The notes beneath the pieces were generated by a model. That model did no database searches. It saw only the letters and a list, made by a program, of their open reading frames with translations, and was not told where the DNA came from. DNA of 40,862 nt from Parcubacteria group bacterium (lineage in GTDB: Bacteria; Patescibacteriota; Minisyncoccia; Phycocordibacterales; WO2-35-19). Within the stretch, counting starts at the first letter, position 1. Each line of letters begins with the position of its first letter. The stretch covers positions 1 to 40,862 of the forward strand of contig JAAZAU010000006.1 in the NCBI GenBank assembly GCA_012514175.1, given 5' to 3'. Positions 35,632 to 40,862 of the stretch are shown piece after piece. The translations under genes were made by a program, and so were the position numbers.

Positions 35632-36471
35632 CTAACCCATATTTGTTACTTTTGCAAATGCTTGCATCAAGTCTTTAGTAATCGGTCCCACTTGACCATT
35701 GCCAACTTCAAAATCATCTATATTTACAACAGGCACAACATCTTTGAAAGAAGAAGTTATAAATATTTCATCGGCAGTTTTTAATTCATCTTCATACACT
35801 AAACGTTCTTCTATTTCATACTGACCACTGGCTTTAGCGAGTTCTAAGATCACTTTCCTAGTGATACCGCCAAGAATTCCGTCAGACGGAGTTATAAGTT
35901 TGCCATTTTTAACTAGAAAAATGTTTGAAGTAGCGCATTCCAAAATTTCTCCATCATAAACATAAAGTATCTCAACAGCTTTTTGTTCTTTGCGTAAATC
36001 CTGCAGACTTACTGCTTGAATATAATTAGTGGTTTTGTGGGTTGGCCATTCCCGAGCGTGTCTATAAGTTATAAGCTTAGTGCCGTTTTTATAATAATCT
36101 TCTGGCAACGGTTCCCATTTTTCAACTAATATATAAAAAGTTGGTTTGTTAAAATCATACTCAATTCCATTCAAAGTTTTACCTCCAGTAAGAATAAGTC
36201 GCACGTTGGCTCTTTGATCAAAGCCATTTTTAACAGCAAGTTCTTCTATCACCTCTTTGGTTTTTTCAGGAGTAATGGGAATATTTAGACTAAGAGCGTG
36301 CGCGCCAGAAATGAACCTGTTCCAATGATCCTCAAAACGAAACACTTTACCTTTAATGACTGCAAGTCCATCGTAAACACCATAACCTCGCAAAAGCCCA
36401 ATATCTTCAATGCCAATTTTTGCTTCTGTAAGCGGTATAATTTCCCCATTTAAAAAACAATATTTATCCAT
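35632..36471 (-). CDS. aminotransferase class IV (branched-chain or D-amino-acid type)
   Basis: GLLRGYGVYDGLAVIKGKVFRFEDHWNRF, EILECATSNIFLVKNGKLITPSDGILGGITRKVILELA. Confidence 0.92.
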   Translation of the reverse strand: MDKYCFLNGEIIPLTEAKIGIEDIGLLRGYGVYDGLAVIKGKVFRFEDHWNRFISGAHALSLNIPITPEKTKEVIEELAVKNGFDQRANVRLILTGGKTLNGIEYDFNKPTFYILVEKWEPLPEDYYKNGTKLITYRHAREWPTHKTTNYIQAVSLQDLRKEQKAVEILYVYDGEILECATSNIFLVKNGKLITPSDGILGGITRKVILELAKASGQYEIEERLVYEDELKTADEIFITSSFKDVVPVVNIDDFEVGNGQVGPITKDLMQAFAKVTNMG

Positions 36472-37810
36472 TTTTATTTAAATATTTTTTTATTAATAAA
36501 TTGAATTGTTCACCTCTATCAAATTCATTCTTAAACTTTTCAAAACTCTTAGCACCCGGAGAAAAAACAATATTGACTTTTCTTTTATTATCTACTAACG
36601 ACAATGCTTTCTGAAAACACTCTTCCAGAGTATCAAACTCTTTCATATTACTCCAATCAAGAGCTTTTTTCATTTTTTCAGTGGCGCTACCAGAAAGTAA
36701 AATTAAATCTTCAGAGCTAATTTTTGATTTTACAAAATCAGCCCATTTACTAAAATCTAAATCTCGATCTGTACCACCAGCAATAAAAATTGTTTTAGCA
36801 GAAGAAAAACGATTAATAGCAGCCATAGAAGCTTCTGGTGAGGTAGCTGTTGTATCATTATATACAGCTATATTTTCATTTTCAAAAATTTTCTCTTGCC
36901 TAAATCTAATCTGTGACAAACTTGGAACTTGATTTTTTATTATTTCAACCGAACAACCAGCAGATTTAGCCGTCATTGCGGCCGCAAATAAATTTTTGAG
37001 ATTATGCTTTCCCCATTCACTTATAAAACCGTTAATTTCTTTGTTCGAAAAAATATCTTGTCTATCATAAAAAATTAATTTTGATTTTGGCTCTAATTTT
37101 AAGAAAAATTCACTCCACTCATCTTCCCCGTCAATAATGAGATAATCTTCTTGGGTTTGACCTTTAAAGATATTGGCTTTAGTTAAAGCATAATTTTCCA
37201 TTGTTTTGTGTCTATTTAAATGGTCTCGGTAGAGACTAGTGATAACCGCAATATGTGGCTTAAAATTTTCTCCACCAGCTATTTCCAAATTAAAAGATGG
37301 CACTTCTAATACCACCAAACTACTCTCTTCAACTTTTTTAATTTCTTGAAGTAGAGGCTTATCTGGCGAATTACCAATAAGTAGAGTGTTGGGATTTAAA
37401 GATTTTAAAAAATGCGCCACCCAGTTAGCGGTAGTGGTCTTACCTCTGGTACCAGTAATAGCAATAATATTCTTTGATTTTGAAAATTTATAAAATAAAG
37501 TGAGTTCATTTTCTATTATTTTGCCTGTTTTTCGAGCTATTTCTACAAATTTATTATCAAAAGGAATATCTTGATTTAAAATAATTATATCGTTTTCTAA
37601 AAAATCTTTTTCTCTATGTTCACCTAAAACAAAATTAATTTTACCAGCAATATTTGCAAGTTTTTCTAAAGAAACTGCAAGTTCTGTCCGATTTTTTACA
37701 TCAGTTACGGTTAAAATAATACCTTGCTCTACAAGCCACCTAGTAGTAGCAACACCGCCACCCAGTATTCCAAGCCCCATAAGTAAAACTTTTTTATTTT
37801 TCAATTCCAT
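36464..37810 (-). CDS. murD: UDP-N-acetylmuramoylalanine--D-glutamate ligase
   Basis: VLLMGLGILGGGVATTRWL, IAITGTRGKTTTANWVAHFL, ITSLYRDHLNRHKTMENYALTKANIF; start taken at 37810 (TATCAT-N6-ATG). Confidence 0.92.
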   Translation of the reverse strand: MELKNKKVLLMGLGILGGGVATTRWLVEQGIILTVTDVKNRTELAVSLEKLANIAGKINFVLGEHREKDFLENDIIILNQDIPFDNKFVEIARKTGKIIENELTLFYKFSKSKNIIAITGTRGKTTTANWVAHFLKSLNPNTLLIGNSPDKPLLQEIKKVEESSLVVLEVPSFNLEIAGGENFKPHIAVITSLYRDHLNRHKTMENYALTKANIFKGQTQEDYLIIDGEDEWSEFFLKLEPKSKLIFYDRQDIFSNKEINGFISEWGKHNLKNLFAAAMTAKSAGCSVEIIKNQVPSLSQIRFRQEKIFENENIAVYNDTTATSPEASMAAINRFSSAKTIFIAGGTDRDLDFSKWADFVKSKISSEDLILLSGSATEKMKKALDWSNMKEFDTLEECFQKALSLVDNKRKVNIVFSPGAKSFEKFKNEFDRGEQFNLLIKKYLNKNG

Positions 37811-37837
37811 TTCTAAATGATACATCAAAAAAAGAAA

Positions 37838-37868
37838 ATCGCCACAGCCAAAAAACGACTGTGGCGAT
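37838..37868 (-). terminator. terminator ATCGCCACAG/CTGTGGCGAT, U-rich tail on minus strand
   Basis: perfect 10-bp stem, then TTTTCTTTTTTT on minus strand. Confidence 0.88.
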
Positions 37869-37873
37869 AAGCT

Positions 37874-38125
37874 CTAGGAGCGACGAAATTCCCGCACAAA
37901 ACCTTGATTGATACTCACGTGTCCGGCCGTATTCCGATATACAGCCTTTCTGGTCACTGGATCAATCAGAGTTATCTGCCTTCCTTCAGACTTTCTCCCA
38001 AGAAAAGGACCGGGACCACACTCCCTTTTGATCATTTCCAAGGTAATCTGGGAATCCTCCTCGTCCATCTTTTCTTTAAAGATATAAAGTGTATCGTCGT
38101 CGGGAATCAGTATTTGATTCGGCAC
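37874..38125 (-). CDS. 83-aa soluble protein of unknown function, GTG start
   Basis: AAAGGAGG SD 9 nt before GTG; (M)PNQILIPDDDTLYIFKEKMDEEDSQ...; promoter-like TTGATT-N17-TATTAT on minus strand (38190-38162). Confidence 0.75.
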   Translation of the reverse strand: MPNQILIPDDDTLYIFKEKMDEEDSQITLEMIKRECGPGPFLGRKSEGRQITLIDPVTRKAVYRNTAGHVSINQGFVREFRRS

Positions 38126-38186
38126 TTTTCTTTCCTCCTTTATAAAATTGGTTCCACTGAGATAATATAGCATATGCGCTATGCAA

Positions 38187-39704
38187 TCAAGCGCCAGTAA
38201 TTTTTTCTATAGAAGCGCCAATACTGTTGAGACGCTCAACCACTTCTTCATAACCACGATTGATAGAATAGACATTTCTCAAGATAGAAGTGCCGGGAGC
38301 GGCGAGCATCGCAATAAGAATTATCATAGCTGGACGAAGTGCGGGCGGACAAACTACTTGAGCGGGTTTCAGCTTGGTTGGACCGTTTATAAAAACCCTA
38401 TGCGGATCGGCTAAAGTTATATTAGCTCCTAAACGATTGAGTTCCGTAAAATAAATAGCACGATTTTCCCACATCCAATCGTGAATTAAAGTTGTGCCTT
38501 CAGCCACGGTAGAAATGGGAACAAAAAATGGCAAATTATCCGAGTTAATGCCAGGATAAGGTTGAGCGTGGATTTTATCTTTTAAAGCTTTAAGTTTTGA
38601 TGGGAAAATAGTTATATCAACAAGTTTAGTCTTACCATTTAGAGCCAAATATTTTTTAGAAATTGAAAACTTCAGACCCATCGCTTTAAGTTTAACCAAC
38701 TCAAGAGCTAAAAAGTCTATCGGGCATCTTTCTACTTTAAGCCTAGAACCGGTAGTAATAGCGGCACTTAAAAACATCATAGATTCTATCGGGTCTTCAC
38801 TATTATGGTATTCAATTTTTTTATTTATTTCTTTGACCCCATGAATTATTAAATTGGTCGTGCCTATACCCTCTATTTTTACACCAAGTTTTTCTAAGAA
38901 AAAACAAACTTCTTGCACTTGGTAATTTGGTGGCGCAAAACGTATGGAGGTTGTGCCAGGAATTAAAGCTGCCATCATTATGGCATTTTCAGTAGCAGTG
39001 TCGCTCGCCTCATACATCACAACATCAGCCGGCTTCAAAACTTTAGAAGATACAGAATATTTACTTTTTAAAGTTTTTATAGAAACACCAAAATTTTCAA
39101 GAGCAAAACGGTGGGCCGAAATAGTTCTTTCTCCCATTTTACAACCACCAGTATGGAGCAGTGAGAAATTCCTAAGATTATGCGCCACAGCTGGAATAAG
39201 CATTAAACTAGACCTGATATTGGTTACAGACGAATGCAACAATCCGCTTTTATTAAATTTTTTAGGAGGATTAATTTCTAAAGTTTGTTTTTCAAGCCAT
39301 TTATATTTGATTCCCAAAACTGTAAATATCTCAAGCATTCTATTTACTTCTTCAATCCTCGGTATACCATACAAGATCGTTACTCCTTTATTCAAAAGTG
39401 AAGCACACAAAAGCCCCATAGCGCCATTTTTAGAAGTATTAGTTTTAATAGAGCCTTTAAGTTTACGCCCACCAACAATTTTAAAATCCATAGAATCAGA
39501 AAGGGAAACTATTTTATGTTCAAGCGCGTCGCCTATTCTAAGAAGTTCTCTAGTTGTTAAATTTTGACCACCAGCTTCAAACCTGGCAACAGCACTTTGT
39601 GAAGTGCCTAGTCTTTCAGCTAATTCACCTTGAGTCATAGAACGTTTTTCTCGTAGCTTTCTTATAAAACGACCTATGGCTTTCTGGTTATTTACACTTT
39701 TCAT
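38187..39704 (-). CDS. murA: XRE-family HTH domain fused to UDP-N-acetylglucosamine 1-carboxyvinyltransferase (MurA)
   Basis: HTH: IGRFIRKLREKRSMTQGELAERLGTSQSAVARFEAGGQNLTTRELLRIGDAL; MurA: SKNGAMG, GGCKMGERT, YPGINSDN, LRPAMIIL; one continuous frame; start taken at 39704. Confidence 0.93.
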   Translation of the reverse strand: MKSVNNQKAIGRFIRKLREKRSMTQGELAERLGTSQSAVARFEAGGQNLTTRELLRIGDALEHKIVSLSDSMDFKIVGGRKLKGSIKTNTSKNGAMGLLCASLLNKGVTILYGIPRIEEVNRMLEIFTVLGIKYKWLEKQTLEINPPKKFNKSGLLHSSVTNIRSSLMLIPAVAHNLRNFSLLHTGGCKMGERTISAHRFALENFGVSIKTLKSKYSVSSKVLKPADVVMYEASDTATENAIMMAALIPGTTSIRFAPPNYQVQEVCFFLEKLGVKIEGIGTTNLIIHGVKEINKKIEYHNSEDPIESMMFLSAAITTGSRLKVERCPIDFLALELVKLKAMGLKFSISKKYLALNGKTKLVDITIFPSKLKALKDKIHAQPYPGINSDNLPFFVPISTVAEGTTLIHDWMWENRAIYFTELNRLGANITLADPHRVFINGPTKLKPAQVVCPPALRPAMIILIAMLAAPGTSILRNVYSINRGYEEVVERLNSIGASIEKITGA

Positions 39705-39710
39705 ATATTT

Positions 39711-39734
39711 ATTATATATCACATATGATATAAT
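39711..39734. promoter_or_regulatory. divergent promoter region with palindrome TATATCA-CATA-TGATATA (39715-39732); -10 hexamers on both strands
   Basis: minus -10 TATAAT at 39711-39716; plus TGA-TATAAT at 39726-39734. Confidence 0.7.
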
Positions 39735-39761
39735 ATATAAGTAATTATCCACAACAAACAA

Positions 39762-40214
39762 ATGATGAAAAAACTAAAAGTAAAACCTCTTTTAAAAGAA
39801 ACCTATTTGCAAATGATAAAAAATAGCCTTGGTTCAAAATCTTTTCGCAATGTTTACGCTATCGTTAACAACAAAAAGACCGATATTACTAAAAATGGTG
39901 ATTCTTCCTGTGCCCTCTTTGTTTCTTCCATATTGGTTATATTTAAACTCATAAAAGAAATGCACGTTACTGTAAATGGCACCATTAAAGATATGAGAGA
40001 AAATGGCTGGCAAGAAATAAAAAAACCTAAAGAAGGTTGCATATTGGTTTGGAAAGAAAAAGAAACAGGTGAAAAACATAAACACATAGGATTTTATATA
40101 GGTGACAATAAAGCAATCAGTAATAGTTCAAAACGTGGCTATCCAACCAAACATAATTGGGCTAAATATGACAATAGAGCCGTAGAATTTATATTTTGGA
40201 ATCCTAAACTATAA
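39762..40214 (+). CDS. predicted NlpC/P60- or CHAP-like cysteine peptidase
   Basis: candidate catalytic Cys (GDSSCALFVSSIL) and His (KHKHIGFYIGDNKAISNSS), KPKEGCILVWK. Confidence 0.65.
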   Translation: MMKKLKVKPLLKETYLQMIKNSLGSKSFRNVYAIVNNKKTDITKNGDSSCALFVSSILVIFKLIKEMHVTVNGTIKDMRENGWQEIKKPKEGCILVWKEKETGEKHKHIGFYIGDNKAISNSSKRGYPTKHNWAKYDNRAVEFIFWNPKL

Positions 40215-40216
40215 TC

Positions 40217-40244
40217 TTGACATTCATTTTAATTCTTGTAATAT
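40217..40244 (+). promoter_or_regulatory. promoter TTGACA-N16-TAATAT
   Basis: read directly, upstream of the SD-led 80-aa ORF. Confidence 0.7.
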
Positions 40245-40262
40245 AATTTTAGGAGGTGCAAA

Positions 40263-40505
40263 ATGGATAACGACAATGAAAAATTATCACTGCCGATAAT
40301 TTCGGCAGAAGCAGTTCAGTCCTTTCTGGCTAAATTGTTGGGTTTTATAACTTTAGCCATCGGGATCGGACTTTTTGTATACGGTCTCAAGTCTGGGACC
40401 GGCGACGCAAACATAGGCTTTGACGGTATAGCCAAAAGTTTTGCGTTTATGCTGTCAGGAATTGGAGTGTCTGTTTTAGCCTCAGCTTTCTTTTTAAAAA
40501 TTTAA
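40263..40505 (+). CDS. 80-aa two-TM membrane protein
   Basis: AGGAGG SD, two hydrophobic helices; terminator downstream. Confidence 0.8.
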   Translation: MDNDNEKLSLPIISAEAVQSFLAKLLGFITLAIGIGLFVYGLKSGTGDANIGFDGIAKSFAFMLSGIGVSVLASAFFLKI

Positions 40506-40522
40506 ATGCCGAGGCTAAAAAT

Positions 40523-40559
40523 AAGCTGGTTTGGGAATATGTATCTCTCAAACCAGCTT
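40523..40559 (+). terminator. terminator AAGCTGGTTTG...CAAACCAGCTT-TTG
   Basis: perfect 11-bp stem. Confidence 0.85.
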
Positions 40560-40629
40560 TTGTTATAAAATTTTACTTCAACACAAACAATTGAAAGAAA
40601 TCAAGAATATGATAAAATTCAGTGGTAAT

Positions 40630-40715
40630 GCGTCGGTGGTAGAGTGGTCAATTACAGCAGACTGTAAATCTGTCGGCTTCGGCCTACGCAGGTTCGAATC
40701 CTGCCCGGCGCACCA
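40630..40715 (+). tRNA. tRNA-Tyr (anticodon GTA), CCA encoded
   Basis: acceptor GCGTCGG/CCGGCGC, anticodon loop CTGTAAA, T-arm GCAGG-TTCGAAT-CCTGC. Confidence 0.95.
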
Positions 40716-40757
40716 AATCAAAAACAGATGGCAAAGCCATCTGTTTTTGATTTGGTG
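40711..40757. repeat. perfect 22-bp inverted repeat CACCAAATCAAAAACAGATGGC-AAA-GCCATCTGTTTTTGATTTGGTG
   Basis: read directly; inner 8-bp hairpin plus T5 can act as terminator; outer arm starts in the tRNA CACCA. Confidence 0.9.
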
Positions 40758-40832
40758 TGGCTTTACAACCACGTTAGAAACTATTTTACCAAAAATTCCT
40801 GAATAAATCCAATTCGCTCCGCCCCGCCGCCA

Positions 40833-40851
40833 GCCGCCGCAAAGCGGCGGC
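40833..40851. repeat. GC-rich palindrome GCCGCCGC-AAA-GCGGCGGC at the window edge
   Basis: perfect 8-bp arms in a sharply GC-rich tract. Confidence 0.7.
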
Positions 40852-40862
40852 CTGCCTCGCAG

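Noticed and set aside
40531-40806. 91-aa plus ORF and 64-aa minus ORF (40578-40772)
   Set aside because: Both run through tRNA-Tyr; peptides such as GQDSNLRRPKPTDLQSAV are the familiar spurious translation of a tRNA gene.
1-40862. CRISPR array, transposase/IS element, prophage or restriction/defence island
   Set aside because: No spaced direct repeats, terminal inverted repeats with transposase, phage structural genes or recognisable defence genes were seen.

Overview
AT-rich bacterial window that looks like a Candidate Phyla Radiation (Patescibacteria/Parcubacteria-like) chromosome fragment. This placement is inferred from gene style and content, not from a database. Mostly housekeeping and accessory-metabolic genes: cysteine desulfurase/NifU-like/Nfu/FAD oxidoreductase; 2-oxoacid:ferredoxin oxidoreductase plus ADP-forming acyl-CoA synthetase; dus, serS, dprA, topA, relA/spoT, parB, miaA, murD, an XRE-murA fusion, rpmG; a 2075-aa surface protein; tRNA-Leu(CAA), tRNA-Trp(CCA), tRNA-Tyr(GUA). 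Most interesting signals: (1) a strongly promoted, multi-helix stand-alone structured RNA with its own terminator (about 516-710) that I cannot assign to a known class; (2) a repeated leaderless-start architecture, (TGn)TATAAT-N6-ATG/GTG, at about ten genes, in contrast to (3) four tiny SD-led monocistronic genes with strong terminators, two of them absent from the ORF track; (4) an XRE-HTH domain fused to an apparently catalytically intact MurA, divergent from a predicted NlpC/P60/CHAP-like hydrolase across a palindromic promoter; (5) a membrane-anchored Clp-type AAA+ protein with degenerate D1; (6) a NifU-like scaffold with a cysteine-less BFD-like tail; (7) a DUF5320/SDR/DUF134/thioredoxin/CcdA-like redox island with a palindrome over the -10; (8) a 22-bp perfect inverted repeat starting in the tRNA-Tyr CCA end. 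No CRISPR array, transposase or prophage was seen.
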